From assembly GCA_019843655.1 (NCBI GenBank), contig JACDQD010000002.1:14717154-14781153 (forward strand): DNA of 64,000 nucleotides, given 5' to 3'. This DNA comes from Lethocerus indicus (taxonomy: Eukaryota > Arthropoda > Insecta > Hemiptera > Belostomatidae). A program made the position numbers and the translations under genes. How positions within the stretch are numbered: the stretch's first letter is position 1; each line of letters opens with the position of its first letter. The notes beneath the pieces are model-generated. The model was not told where the DNA came from. It searched no databases and was given only the letters and a program-made list of their open reading frames with translations. Below, in pieces: positions 1-13,200 of the stretch.

Positions 1-948
1 CAATATTATCACACTTGCCAGTTTATGTCTTGACACCCTGATTTGGTCCTGTTAGGCCGGGACGTACACCGAAGCTTTACAGACGGAATGCTCCTAAGTT
101 GGTTAATAGATTAAGCATGATGAAGTAAAATAGACAATTAATGTTATTACATTGCCAATGAAATGCCGTAATTTTGTCTTTTATCGAAGAAACGTGCGCA
201 CTTTTTCATTTGTACGTGGACTAAATCAACGACCAATTTTTAATTTATAATACGATTTTAATTTTTATCCAGCTACACTGAACACATTAATAATAATAAC
301 TTTGATTTCAAAATGTCTAACTGTGACTACGTTCGTATTCTTATATTTATTTGTTTCTTATGCACTCTAAGTACCATGAACGTGTGATGCGTGTTTTAAA
401 TATACGTTAATCAATGTTTTAGTTGTTATCTCGGGCTCTGAATCAGTGCCAAAATCAAAGCAATATAAATCGGCGTGATTATTCAGTCTGCAAAACCCGA
501 GGGCTGATTAATTCATGGGGTAACACTATACCTTAAACTTTCTACTTGTCATGCTCATATATACGGACGCGCGTATATAAAACAATGTATACATCGTTAG
601 TGCCTGTTGAACGAAGGACACGTCTTCGGGATAGTGATACGGTGTAAAGAAATCAATTAACTTTATATCCGTTCGGTTCATATAAAAGAGTCAATTCAAA
701 ATTAGAATTTGATACCCACCAGGGGATTGATTAAATCTAGGTTGATGTAAATTCGATCGTATTAAACTGAATAGTGACTGAATTGGTGTCACTGGACGAG
801 AATGTCGTGAGGCAATTACTCCGCTGGTAGTAAATTCATGTATCACCCAACAAGTGTCATTTGACTTTAAAAGACTAAATCACAAAGAAAAAATTAACTG
901 AATTGTTTATTTAGATACTTCATTAAATGTATACATAATTTATAATTT

Positions 949-1107
949 GAGTGCAAGTGTACCAAACAAACTTATGTTAAGTACATTTCCGCACCACACT
1001 CAGGGGGGCGCTAGTTTCACAAAAATCGTTCGTTGAGTAAACTTGTGCCCCCCCTGAGGGTGGTGTGGAAATGTACTTAACTAAAGTTCGTTGGGTGCAC
1101 TTGCACC
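949..1107. repeat. Near-perfect inverted repeat (hairpin)
   Basis: Two arms, about 949-1010 and 1046-1107, are reverse complements with few mismatches. The core is a G-run and C-run block (ctcagggggg at ~999-1008 against cccccctgag at ~1049-1058) followed by gtacttaa on the outer side. The loop is about 35 nt. No ORF is inside. It looks like a foldback or MITE-type element, and its right arm runs directly into a fragment shared with the element at 40.4-40.9 kb. Confidence 0.75.
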
Positions 1108-1197
1108 GATTAACTAGATTACTAAAAATAAACTTTGACTAACACCGCTACTGAAGATGGCAAACGACCAAACCAGCGAGAGGAGACAGAAACAAAC
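1101..1197 (+). mobile_element. Fragment of a foldback/MITE-like repeat family
   Basis: Positions 1101-1128 are an exact 28-nt reverse complement of a segment near 40737-40764. Positions ~1141-1190 (ending ccaaccagcgagaggagacag-like) match the right end of the element at 40378-40890 with few differences. There is no coding capacity. I cannot assign a superfamily; no clear target-site duplication was found. Confidence 0.65.
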
Positions 1198-3647
1198 AAA
1201 ATCTACAGTAACAGAAAAACAATTCTAAAAGCCACAAAACATAACTAGCTTTAGACATTATAAAAACATAAAGTCTTTCATATAAGTTAATCATCGTTGA
1301 TATACCTCATTTGATAATGATTCTCAATTGAAGAGACACTAAAACAGAATGCCTAATTCGTCGTGTCGCCAATTGAATAAACTCTTATAATGCTCTTTTA
1401 ATGTTCCAAGCGGAAAGACACTTTAAGCGTGGTATTAATTCAGTTTACGTTTGGGAGTATCAAATTAACATTTGCAGGCAGAGGTGGTTCAAATTAACCC
1501 GGGTGTAAATCGACCAGGGCTATCAATCGGCAAGAAACTCAATTACAAAAGCGTCAAAAAGTACCCTCTGTCAATCGATTGACACGGGCGCTAATAACTG
1601 TAATGAACCGTCCCCGTGTAATTGACATGTCTTAAAATTGGATGGCTGGCTTTATCCAGTTGTACCACAGTTAATAATCATCGGATCTCAAACCCGGCCA
1701 CCACTAATTCCACGTCTCGATACGTAAGAGAAAATGCGACTTGGCTGTGCCAAATGAACATGAGAAAAACCACGAGATGGGTTATTAAAAGTTTTAAAAA
1801 ACAATTCACTTCCCGAATTTTATTATTTCCAGCAATCTTTCGAATAATCTTCACAAACAGGTTTCCCGCATTTCATTTATACATGGCTTCCACAGTTTCA
1901 TCTATTCAGATTACAGTTTATATTTTCAAAACATTTCTGAGTGAGATAACATAAAGGACAGTTATGTCATATTATATTCGTTTATTATCGCCATTTATCC
2001 TCAGTTCAATTTGAATAATCAAAGAGTCAAATTTAAATTCAATCTCTTCAGACGATGGAGGATTTTAATTCAGCTTATTCGATGATTCTTATAAATTGTG
2101 TGTTGAAATTAGTATTATAAGAAATGTTTATTCGCTTTAAAATATACGTATATGAAACGGTGGGGAACAGAAATGATGTTTGAGGAGGCGGTTTATAATT
2201 TCTTTAGGGGAGGTTTGCTGGCTCCGGGTGTTAATTTTTATCTGATCCGATTTGTATGAAAGAAGCAATTTTTCCAGAGTCTGCAATAAATATAGAACAC
2301 GTTCCCGTTGTTGTTTTATTTACGAGTTCAACGGAATAATATGTAGAGTATAAAATTGTCGCTAGGATGAGGGTTGATGGAGGGGGAGGGTGGTCATGCG
2401 CGGTGGTGGTCTGTGGGCGGGCTGGAGGGTGCGCCACCCCTGACAGTACCATTGGCCCGGCCAACCGCACAGCCGCCCGTCCCATAAATGTCCCCTCTAC
2501 CGACAACGGTGAGTACATTTGCGAGGAAAAGCCGGGCACAATCACCGAGCCGTTTGCGATATTTGCACCGCAAAATTAGGAACACGGGAAAAAGAGAAAA
2601 ATACAGTTAGCTCAGAGCCGACCCACGCCAGTTTTACACCTCCGGGTGTCCTATTGACGACTCCCGACTCTCTACTCCCATGTTACATAGGATTAAAGGG
2701 CTTTTAAGAATTCCAAAAATAAATAGGAAGATTATATTAAAAATATCACTCAAGTTCCAATATTTACAGATTCTGGGCGACATATTTTTGCGTATTTACG
2801 TCGGTCGCAACGTAATCAATGAGATCACTGAATCTCGAGCTTGTAAACTCGGCACTTGATCCAGACAAAAATTAACAGGAAATATAAGACTATAGCAAAA
2901 TAGCTTTACAGATTCCACACAGGTTTTACACAAAGATTATGTATTTAAATAATCTTTTAGTTCGGTAAGATCTAATATACGAATAATTTATTTATATTTC
3001 GGTTTCAATCATAATGCACTTAATTATAGTAAATCGTCGATTTCCTTTATCTCCTACGTACTACTTTATTATGACTAGCTTAAAAGAGCGATATTTATTT
3101 CAGCGAATCTTTTCCAGATATAATTAAGTTAATTGAACGAGTAAAATAAGAGAGAATAAATTTTTTTCGTTGGTATTGAGCAACTACTCAAAAAAATTTA
3201 TAATTATCCATTATTCAGTTCCAATACTTATATTCACAAGATAAAGTTAAATAAGTGTTTTCTTACGCGATAATTTAATCGTAATTTTGTGGCGGAGGTG
3301 AAATAGGAACTTAACGACGGTATAAATTTAAATGAATTTTAAAGTTCTCACGCCAATCGAGGCCGCGGCACTTTTTCAACGGGATCCTCTCCGGTTAGCC
3401 GGATTGATTTACCTGACATTAGATTGCTGACTGGTTCTGTTGGAAGTTCATGCTTTGCGCGCAATTGTAAGCAAAAAGCCGGCCGGCATCATGGCCACGA
3501 TTGTATTTCTATTCCCTCGAAAGCGGAACTCCTTCACCACTGGCGGTGACTATGCTAATTGATTAGTTTAACACCGGCCGATACATAATTAGTAACTCTG
3601 CTAATTTGTCCTTGTCTCCCTGTCTATTTAATTCACTCGCCCATATT

Positions 3648-3716
3648 AATATAAATCCCTCGGTGGCCCATGTCGGCGTAAACTGTGTTCCGCTCTTCGA
3701 GAAACTGAACCGTAAG
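3648..3716 (+). promoter_or_regulatory. Candidate TATA box and 5'UTR exon end for Hr38
   Basis: A tataaat box lies at 3650-3656 in a G+C-rich block. About 60 nt downstream is a good donor (aag|gtaaat, exon end 3716). A matching acceptor could be tttcag|aat at 4688-4693, which falls right after the first codons of the Hr38 ORF. No in-frame ATG is supplied by this exon, so it would be 5'UTR. This is speculative and rests on motif spacing only. Confidence 0.22.
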
Positions 3717-4684
3717 GTAAATTGCACGTTGTCTCGGCGCCGATCGTTTATTTAAAAATCAGTTTCCCTCCCTCCCGTATATATAAATTAAAAATCTTTT
3801 GCTAGAGAGACGGGAGTTGAAATCTTCAAAACTAAGTCGCTCACCTCTAACCGGTATTACGCGCAATCAGTTAACTAACCTTGGTACGACTCAGCTCCAC
3901 AATTAATCTTTCCGCATAATTTGCTTACAGTATGATTGGTCTCCCTTCGTCGCGTTAATATAATTTCTGTTAAATAAGCCCACAGATTTTCTGGTTTTAT
4001 TACAAATTTACAACAATATCACTGCAGAATAATTCACCATAATACTTTAAACATCGCGAACAACATAACCCCACTAATTAAATGCGCCAGGATAGATCAA
4101 AGGTGTAGTACGCGGCTTTTGTAAGGCGGTAAATATTTGAAAACCTAGCACGCGTGTGCTCACTAGGGTTATTATCTATTCACCAGTAATGAGTTCTAAA
4201 ATGGGACCGGGAAATAAATAATAAGATTAACTCGATCGATCGGTTAGGAATGCCGGTCGGGTATTGCACACGTTAGCGTCGTCACTCGGGATCTTCCCTG
4301 AAATAAAGCTAATTTGTTATGTTCAAATTATCTTTTCCAAATGGAGTTTCTTGTTTATTATTATAACCGAGAACCATTTTATTGAAATATATTATGTACA
4401 AATGATGGATGAATAATTTTGAATTGTAGGTCAAATACTTAAAAAGGGAAGAATAGCGAAAAAACATATACTGTCAGTTAAGCTACAAGATGCCTCATTT
4501 TACTATTCCTATAATTTCTGCAGCCCTTAAATTCAATGGCTCTGTTCGATACAGATCGAAGCCTCGGGTGAAGAAGTTTTTACCTCAAATCAAAACTCGT
4601 ATTGTTTTGTACTTCCGAAAGCTTCATGATATGTGAATATGGGAAAAGTCGGTAATTTCGTCGTTATCCACAATAACAAAGGGA

Positions 4685-7600
4685 ATGTTTCAGAATTCGT
4701 ATGGAACAAGCAGTTTGGCGGAGCTGCTCTCAGCGTCGTACACGGAGGAAGTGAGCGCTAGCCTGCCCGAGGATTTGGACCCTTTCCCCGAGGTGGTGTT
4801 CCAAGAGACGCCGCCACAGCCGCCGCCGGGCTCCTCCCCGGCCCCGCTACCCAGCTTCCAGGAGACGTACGCCACAAACCTCGGCTTCAAGATGGAAGAT
4901 GAGATCGGCTTCGTCCCCTTCCACCCGTCGACCCCCCAGTACGACTACCCGCCGCACCACCCCCAACAGGGGCCACAGCAGGGGCCTCAACAGGGCCCCA
5001 GCAGCCGCCGCCCCAGCAGCAACAGCAACAGGCACCGCCGCCGCCCCTCACCACCAGCACCACCCCAGTACTACGGCCACCCCACCGGCCACCCCTCAGG
5101 CCACCCCTCCGGCTCCTATTTCGGGCCCCACCAGCCGACACCTTCCCACCAGGCCCCGGCACCTCCGTCCTCCTTCGACCCCTCTACGTCGGCCACCACA
5201 CTACACCAAGAGTCTTACTCCCTGCCGCCATTCCCTACTACTACTACCGCCGCCGAACTCTCGGTCAACACCACCATGAGCCCTAGGCAGAGGCGAGCGT
5301 CGTTACCCCTGCAGCGCTCCGAATCTACCAGGTAAGACGACTGCGCACTACTTAATATAATCCTCTCCTTTCTATTGTCCTGTGCGATAGTGCCCATTTC
5401 TACGCTATGCCATTTCCGCGCTAACGGAGGTTAATTTATTACCGATCGTTATTATTTATTTATTTTTACTTCTTAGTTTTTTAAAGATAATTTACGCGCA
5501 AACGAGGCTACTATCTCATTAAGTGTGTACTATACAAACTGCCAGGGGAAATAACTCATACGAAGATAACGATCGCTATACCTAATTCCGATGAAGTACC
5601 CGTCGGCAGTACTAGAGTCGATAAGTATAACGGACAGTCTATCGACGGAACTTGGCGCGACTCGGTCGGGGATGCGGCTCCGCCGAGGTTATCTGACGGT
5701 GCCGAATTTAACGGCGGAGCGAGCGGATTGGAAATTATACCGGGGGGGGGGGGAAAAGAGGTTCGGGCGCGCCATCTCTGGCGGCGCTCGCTGTGTTTTC
5801 ATGTACCGGACTGACGGCATTCCACGGCGAAAATAGCGAGGGCACAGGAGGGACAGGGTACGTGTGCCCGAGGGGAGGGAGTTGTCTGCCTCAGAGCTGA
5901 TTGCCTGCCTCAGTATGGGTGCGCACGCCTTCCTCCCTCAAACACTAACACTAAGAGAGAGGCACTCGGAACGAGAGCTGGCAGCCCAGTAGGCAGTTCG
6001 ACAATAATAATAATCTATTGACCGAATAAGATTACAATTAATAATTGTACAGTGTACATAAAATCACTAGTTCCTCATAATAGAAGAAATTCCTAACATT
6101 TCCCACAGTTGCCTGTATTTTTTTAATTCGTAAACTCGATAACTTGGCATTGTGACGGAAATCCCCTCAGCGCTACCTGATGTGCAACCCACGAATATTC
6201 TCTCCGAAATTTAAGCGCTACAGTTTTGGTAGTGGAAAAACCTTTCCCCTACCACCTAACAGATCCTTTCTTCATCGCCCCATTCATACTTGATTTCACC
6301 AGGAAAAATGTCGTCGCTGGCAGACTCAGCAGCTGAACGAAGCGAACTAATAATGACTCCCGAATTTTATTAACGCTTAATACGGTTGTCCGAGAAGGGG
6401 GCACTAGTTCGAGGAACTCGGCTCTTTACCTAATGTCTTGCACACGTTTGATGAGATGAGGAGCTCCGATGCGGGCGTTCATTGACGCGAAGATCTGTAA
6501 CAAACGCAAAGGAGAAACACGGTACATGAGGTAAAAAGGGATAAGGATTGGAATTGACTGAAGGCAGAAAGAAGGGAAATACTAAAATGGAGACACTCGA
6601 TTGGGCGAATCGTTAAGATTGCGACGACGGTTCGATTTGGCGTAGGGACCGGCCGAGGCTGAAAGAAGTAATAGCCCGGAGCAAGGCCGCCACTTCCTCA
6701 CTGAGTTTGGCTCCGCCACCCGGTGACTCGTTTTATTGTGTCTCGGCCCGAGATAATATCGTTTAATGGTCCTCGTTACGCCAACCACGTTTTTCAGCGA
6801 TAAATTAAACCTTCCCAGATAATCGTAAAAGGGAGATGGAGGAGACAAAACACCGTTTTATAGTTCAGCTTTCTTGAACGTGTGAATTCTCGTAATCCGC
6901 ATCTATTCCATTATTTATCATTAGTGTTGTATTTCATCTTTCGATGTATTTGTATTATCCTCTATTTGCGTTCCGCGCTAACCGCTACGCATACATATTT
7001 TCGCTGACGCTCCTATTATATTTCCCGTAGTATTATAGGACTTCGAATTTTCAGTTTATTTATTTTACAATTAATTGTTACATAATTAATTCAACCTCAA
7101 CGGATCGAGACAAAATAAATATATTACAGAAGAGTTTGAGTCCGATAGAAATATAAGTTTTTATAACTGGCAAACTGAACAAATACCTTGATCGATAATT
7201 ATACCAAGTTTTCTACTTTATTATAGTATGATGTTCAAAACTGAAAAAAACAGGTTGTTACTTGTCTCTAGAGAAGTGATCGAATCTGTCGTGATCGATA
7301 GCCGGTCGGACCATTGAAATACAAAGAAACGTGTTGAAGTTGTCCAGGTGACTAAAATGGAAACGACCTCTTTACAGAAAAGCACTTCTGGGTCTGACGT
7401 AAATAACAAGTCTTAAAATTCTATCGCCTAAATAAACCGAATGTTTTGCTCAGTTTTTGTTTCATTTATTTGTAATGAGCCCAAATAGAAAAAAAAAGTG
7501 CGAGAGTATTTTTTAAAATTCTTTACGTCTTAATTGGTTTCGGTTGTGTCATTGTAAATCTATGTGTTAACATTTTCTTCAACCGAACAAATTTTCATTT

Positions 7601-10212
7601 TGTAAACACCTGAAAATTAGAAAAAAAATAATGTAATATAATATCATAGTATAATATTTCACGATTTGTTTTAAATTATTATATTTTTACAGAAATAAGA
7701 AATTATATTAAACAATCGATTTCTGAGTATGCCTTTGATACCATCTACGAGCCCTTGAACAGTCGATTAAATTCCGATTTTGTCCCCCTAAACGGCCTTC
7801 GGTACCGTTTGTTTGCGGAAAGAAAGCTCTAGCTCAGGAGTGAAGCGGAATGGGACTGCTCCCCCGCACGCTTTTCTATTGACATCACGTCCCGACGGTA
7901 GCGGCCGACCAACTGAATATAACTCTCTTTTTCCGCCGACGCCCATTGTAAATCGCGCTAATTATAGGCGGTGGAGACGGCCGGAAAAACCCTCGAATTG
8001 AGACCTGCCGATCCGTCAATGCCCCTTTTCTCGGACTTGTAATAAACTAGGCCAATAAACGGGGAGAGCCAATAACTAAGGGCGCCGTGTCGCCGCACGG
8101 CCGGCTAACACCTTCCACAGGCGTAGACACTCTCCGAGAACTACACTCCGGTGCCCGGTCATTAAAACAACATTCGAACCTACTATTGTCTATTGGAATA
8201 CGACAATATAGCTAATACACCGGAGAGAGCACTCTACAAATAACATCATCGCGATCCCAATAGTTTTTTGAAATACCAAATTTCCCACAAACGCGGAATT
8301 ACATATTAAATTCCTCGACTTAATTGACAGTGCCCGACTGTATTTTGTTTGATAGAACTTGCTCCAGGGACCGATTATAATTTTTATTTGACCGTCTGTA
8401 AGACAAGTCTGTAGTGAGTTTGCCTGTTTGTAATGTGCAGTAGCAGCGAGTCGCCGAAACTGCGACCGACTCCTTGCCCACCGGCCTCGGTCTCCTCCTC
8501 GGCCTCCTCGTCACCGACCTGCGACCCGCTCAGACCGACAGCCAGCTCCCCCTCACAGCTCTGCGCCGTATGCGGCGACACCGCCGCATGCCAGCACTAC
8601 GGCGTCAGAACCTGCGAAGGGTGCAAAGGTAGAGATTTATACCAAACTTTTATATCCGATATTATTATAATATACGAAAGTATAATACGATATTTCGACT
8701 ATTATAATACTAACTTAAAATATTAACAGATCGTATTTAATGATTGGGAAAATTGATAAATTTGGACCCGAAACTGCAAAATGAACGGCACCTAACACAA
8801 CCTTATAAAATTACCTCAAATTCTATAAGGAGAAAGGTTCTACTGGACTAACCGGAGCACCTATAGAAATACCCTACTTATAACTTAAGTAACTTAAGCG
8901 ATTTAATGTTTTCAGGATTTTTCAAGCGCACGGTGCAGAAAGGTAGCAAGTACGTCTGTCTGGCAGAGAAGCAGTGCCCGGTGGACAAGAGGCGTAGGAA
9001 CAGGTGCCAGTTCTGCCGATTCCAGAAGTGTCTCTCGGTGGGCATGGTGAAGGAGGTGGTGAGGACCGACTCGCTGAAGGGTCGCAGGGGCCGACTCCCC
9101 TCGAAGCCGAAATCGCCTCAGGAGTCGCCGCCCAGCCCGCCCGTATCACTCATCACCGCTCTCGTCAGAGCCCACGTCGACACCAGCCCCGATCTATCCA
9201 ACCTCGATTATTCCCAGGTAATCGTCAGCTCCTACCACGCCTACGGCGAAATATTTTATTTTCCGCTTTCTTTTTATGTCCCCCTCTTCGTCCAAATTAA
9301 TACCGTCATTGTATTTACTTTTCAGTATCGTGAACCGAGTGATGACGACATGCCGATAACAGAATCCGAAAAGACCCAGCAGTTCTACAACCTGTTGACG
9401 ACTTCTGTCGAAGTGATCCGTCATTTTGCTGAAAAAATCCCCGGATTCACGGAATTTTGCCGGGAAGACCAAGACCTCCTTTTTCAGTCGGCTTCTCTTG
9501 AACTTTTCGTCCTTCGCCTAGCGTACAGGTAAAACATTTGTTTCTGTAGTTAAAATAGCTCCGCTTTATTTTTATACCGCGCGCAGATAGCTTATTTGTA
9601 AAACGGTTAATTTTGTTCCAGGACAAGGATAATGGATACGAAACTCACATTCTGCAATGGAGTTGTGATGGGACGAGCACAGTGCCACAGAAGTTTTGGG
9701 GATTGGCTTCATGCTATTTTAGATTTTTGTCAATCCCTTCACGCGATGGACATCGATATTTCGGCCTTTGCCTGTCTCTGCGCTCTTACACTCGTCACGG
9801 GTAAATTATTTTTCACGCTTTAAATAATAATAAATACGATAATCGTATTTTTATATTACTTTGTATTGGGGCAATCGATGTCCTATACTGTTAAAGGGAA
9901 TATGAACTGTTTACCTATGTTTGTTATAGCTATAATTACAGTTTGTTTTTTGCAGAGCGCCATGGCGTCAGAGAACCACACAAAGTGGAACAACTGCAAA
10001 TGAAAATAATAGCTTCACTTCGTGATCACATAACATACAATGCAGAGGCCCAGAAAAAATCTCATTATTTATCACGTCTCTTGGGAAAACTGCCCGAGCT
10101 TCGATCTCTATCTGTACAGGGTCTACAAAGAATTTTTTATCTTAAACTCGAAGATTTGGTTCCAGCACCGCCTCTCATCGAAAATATGTTTATGGCAAGC
10201 CTTCCCTTCTAA
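4685..10212 (+). CDS. Hr38: NR4A-type nuclear receptor Hr38, complete, six coding exons
   Basis: Exons: 4685-5331, 8441-8628, 8916-9217, 9326-9528, 9622-9800, 9956-10212; all phases agree, giving 591 residues. The N-terminal exon is low complexity, Pro/His/Gln-rich with QQGP and GHPSG repeats, and ends with RRASLPLQR, close to the Drosophila Hr38 motif RRASLPVQR. The two-finger DNA-binding domain starts at [20 protein letters not shown] and is split after CEGCK by an intron; the NR4A A-box region follows ([15 protein letters not shown]). The ligand-binding domain runs from EKIPGF to the terminal [10 protein letters not shown] and shows [16 protein letters not shown] and [21 protein letters not shown]4A proteins bind the NBRE as monomers, and in insects are ecdysone-linked, activity-induced transcription factors in the nucleus. 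The start is the first ATG; a splice acceptor at 4693 leaves open a different upstream first exon. Confidence 0.95.
5332..8440 (+). other. Hr38 intron 1, G+C-rich, probably regulatory
   Basis: This is the only long Hr38 intron. Blocks at ~5590-6000, 6400-6850 and 7740-8140 are rich in CpG and contrast with AT-rich spacers. There is a 12-nt G run at ~5742, an arthropod-type initiator (tcagt) near 5911 followed by a short ATG frame, and a CRE-like tgacgtaa at 7395-7402. Short open frames here match nothing I recognise. Enhancers or an internal promoter are plausible but unproven. Confidence 0.5.
9218..9325 (+). other. Stop-free 108-nt intron in Hr38
   Basis: The intron between the hinge exon and the ligand-binding-domain exon is exactly 108 nt (36 codons) and has no in-frame stop. 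It has a normal gtaatc donor and a pyrimidine-rich acceptor ending ttttcag. Homologous Hr38 proteins run directly from LDYS(Q/H) into the next exon, so removal is the expected form; retention would insert 36 hydrophobic and aromatic residues. Confidence 0.8.
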
Positions 10213-13200
10213 CCTCTCTTGGTAGTCATGTGTAGTATACAACGTGAAGGATATTGCGCACAATTAGATGCAGCTCTAACTGATGCTTAATAGCGCATCA
10301 GAACACACTAGCATCTTCTTACAAATTATTGTAATTGACGTTCTCTTTAAACTTCAAAGTGAATATGACATTAGTCTTTGAAGTGTTCTCTGAAAACTGA
10401 TTGAGAATAAGTTGAAGATACGGAAGGATGAAAAGATGTCGAGGAATTATTGATGAGGAAGTGACGACTCGAAAAATGTGTAGTGAAATTACACATAGTA
10501 CAATTATCGCTACTAGTGACCTATCTTTGACATGTAGGAAGACAGCGGTTCGATTTCGATTCTAAGAACTTTCATTGTATTTTTTTATATATATATATTT
10601 ATATATATATTTGCTTGTTTTAAAGCTAAAAGACTTTATTTATGATGGAGATAAGATATGTTGTTATAAGTGTACCTATTAAACGTCTAGACTTTGATAT
10701 GTAAACTTCGAGTTCATACAAATTTCTACCTACATTTTCTGTTTATGGTGTACCTACTATTTAATGTATACTTTGCTTTCTATTAAATGTATATCTGTAT
10801 ATCGAAGATTTTCTTGTAAATAAGTGTGATGTGTGCGAAGTATTAAGATTTGTAAAAAAAAAGATTTTCATCTTTATATAATGGTCTTAATAATTAGCCT
10901 TTGTAAAAAATCACCGCGGCCTAATGACATTGGAGTTGTCATATCAATGATCAGCCAGTTTTAGCTCTAAGGAGCGATATGGATGGAAGGCTGTGTGTGT
11001 GAGAAGTTACCGCAACAGAGTAATCTAAGTCTGTGATTGGATCGCTTGAGGCCGTCCCCAAGTAGGGTTTTACAATTGATTTGAGTCAGTGTGATGAGCT
11101 TCATTATACAATTGCAATACCCCTTTACTTCACTTTAATATAATGTCGAACACTATTTCAATATTGTTAATACTATTCGAATATGTTTCGCACTTTATTA
11201 GAGAGTATGATTATGACCAGAAAGAACAAGTTTGAGTTACCAGCAATGAAATAATATGTCATGCCAAACTAATATAATCATTAAATACAGTTTTAATTAT
11301 TGTCAAAACTTTCAAGATAAATGAGACTGAAACAGAACTGGAATTGATCACTTAATTAGGTCTCATAATTGAATGAATACTGTATATAGAATAAATAAAA
11401 TATATAGATCGAATATAAAATTATTATAACAATACCACAATATTTTTGATATAAACAGTTCATATTTGGTAAAAATTTGGCTCAGTGTGAAGTAATACAA
11501 ATGGATTTTACCATTAAACATATCCCATAAATCCATATCACACTGTATATGACTATAAAAAAAATATTAAGTTTTTGAGGGAAATTATTTATGCACTAGA
11601 AAGACCAGAAAAGTAATTTATTGTATAACATATTATATATTATAAACTTTGCATTTGTACTGCCTTGAGATAATTTATAATACTGTTGCCTTCTTAGCAA
11701 TTTATTAAAACATTCAATATTTTTAGAATAATTGCATATTTCGTAATTTATTTGCATAGTTCCTTTGTGTAAAATGTAATACTCACATACTAAAAGTATT
11801 TTATTCAAAAATTACTTTCTTCTCATTAACACAAATCTACTTGTGATAATGGTAATATTTTAATTTCATTCTTACATCTAAATGTAAGACTGATAGAATT
11901 TTCAAAGACATATCACACAAGTATTATTACTTTAATTAGATCAGTTATGTACATCAGTCCTTCTAAAATTGTCTTTGTCTAATAATTATATGGCTTCATT
12001 TTTAACAAATGAAACAATTACTGCTAAGGCAAATATTGTCAGTTATATGTATATTTGTAGTTTACTGTATTGTAGTGCACTTTATGTTTCGGCTCTTTGT
12101 TTCCAATAAATATTAAACATAATTTGTATGTGCAAACAATCTAGGAATATATACAGCAAATATTATCCCTATCCTGTTACAGTTCCTGGATGCTACTTAG
12201 GTAGAAAATATTAATTACAAAAAATATCCCTTGTTCAATATTTATATCAATTTCCTAAAAGATTCTTTGCTTCTTTTGCTTTTTGGCTTATCGATTCACT
12301 GCATGTAATTTAAAACTCTGTAGAAGCTCTTAAATCTTTTGTGAAATATATTTTAAAATATTTAAATTAATGTAAACTCCGTATAAAATAAATTTATAAA
12401 AGTAAAACTTGCTTTTTCAAACTGCTGCTTCTGTTTGTGGTGCTTTATGGCTATTAGCAGAAATCAGAAACTATTCTTATTTCATTTTATTATTTATGAA
12501 ATTCTGCTGAATTTGGGATAATGTTATTAATATCACGATTATTATCACTAGCTATCTTACGATAGCTTCGTGTAATACTGTAGGAAGAATCTCGGTTAAC
12601 TGGGGTGTACCCCTTGCAATTTCGGAATTTTTCCTGCGTTTGGAAACCAAATTAGCGAGCTCAAATGGAAAGAGTTTTTGCCATTTCCTTCTGGGGTTCT
12701 GCTGGGTTTTCTATGCTTCCGAAGTTTCGTAATTCTGACTGGTTCCATAGTCAGAGTCCGACTGAAGAGTAGACCAACTTCGTTAATCCTCTTGTGATTA
12801 TGATTTATTTGTTCCCGCATTACCAATCGGATTTACCAGTATTACGGGAGCCTACTGGAACTTAGTCATAATTCAAGTTCATAACTAATTCTGAAATAAT
12901 AAATACAAATTACTACAATAGACATTCATTTATAAGGTTTGGGCCAATAACTATGAGAATTTATAAATTACAGATTAATTCAAATATACATTTTCATGGT
13001 ATTTAAGCGATATTATAGATGTACAATATTAGATGAGGAACGGCGCCTAACGGTATTAGTCATGTAATGAATACCGGGTAGACTAACCCGCACTACAATA
13101 ATTCTATTTTGTACTACGATTAAGTACATAATCTCTAACAGAGATCTTTCTTGAAAATATTCCTTCTATGTTTTTATATATCGCATAATAAGAGATTGAC

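Larger units (their letters stand above)
1..4684. other. Non-coding DNA upstream of Hr38
   Basis: I see no convincing coding exon here; the open frames are short, unlike known proteins and lack credible splice context. The stretch holds the inverted repeat at 949-1107 and the repeat fragment at 1101-1197. Blocks around 2370-2530 and 3350-3720 are rich in G+C and CpG compared with the AT-rich surroundings, as expected for conserved regulatory DNA or a 5'UTR/promoter of Hr38. This is inference from composition and position only. Confidence 0.6.

Noticed and set aside
1622..1954. 110-codon ORF upstream of Hr38
   Set aside because: No recognisable domain, no splice context, low-information composition; likely chance in a non-coding block.
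5591..5836. 81-codon ORF in Hr38 intron 1
   Set aside because: No homology and crosses a 12-nt G run; G+C-rich DNA has few stops.
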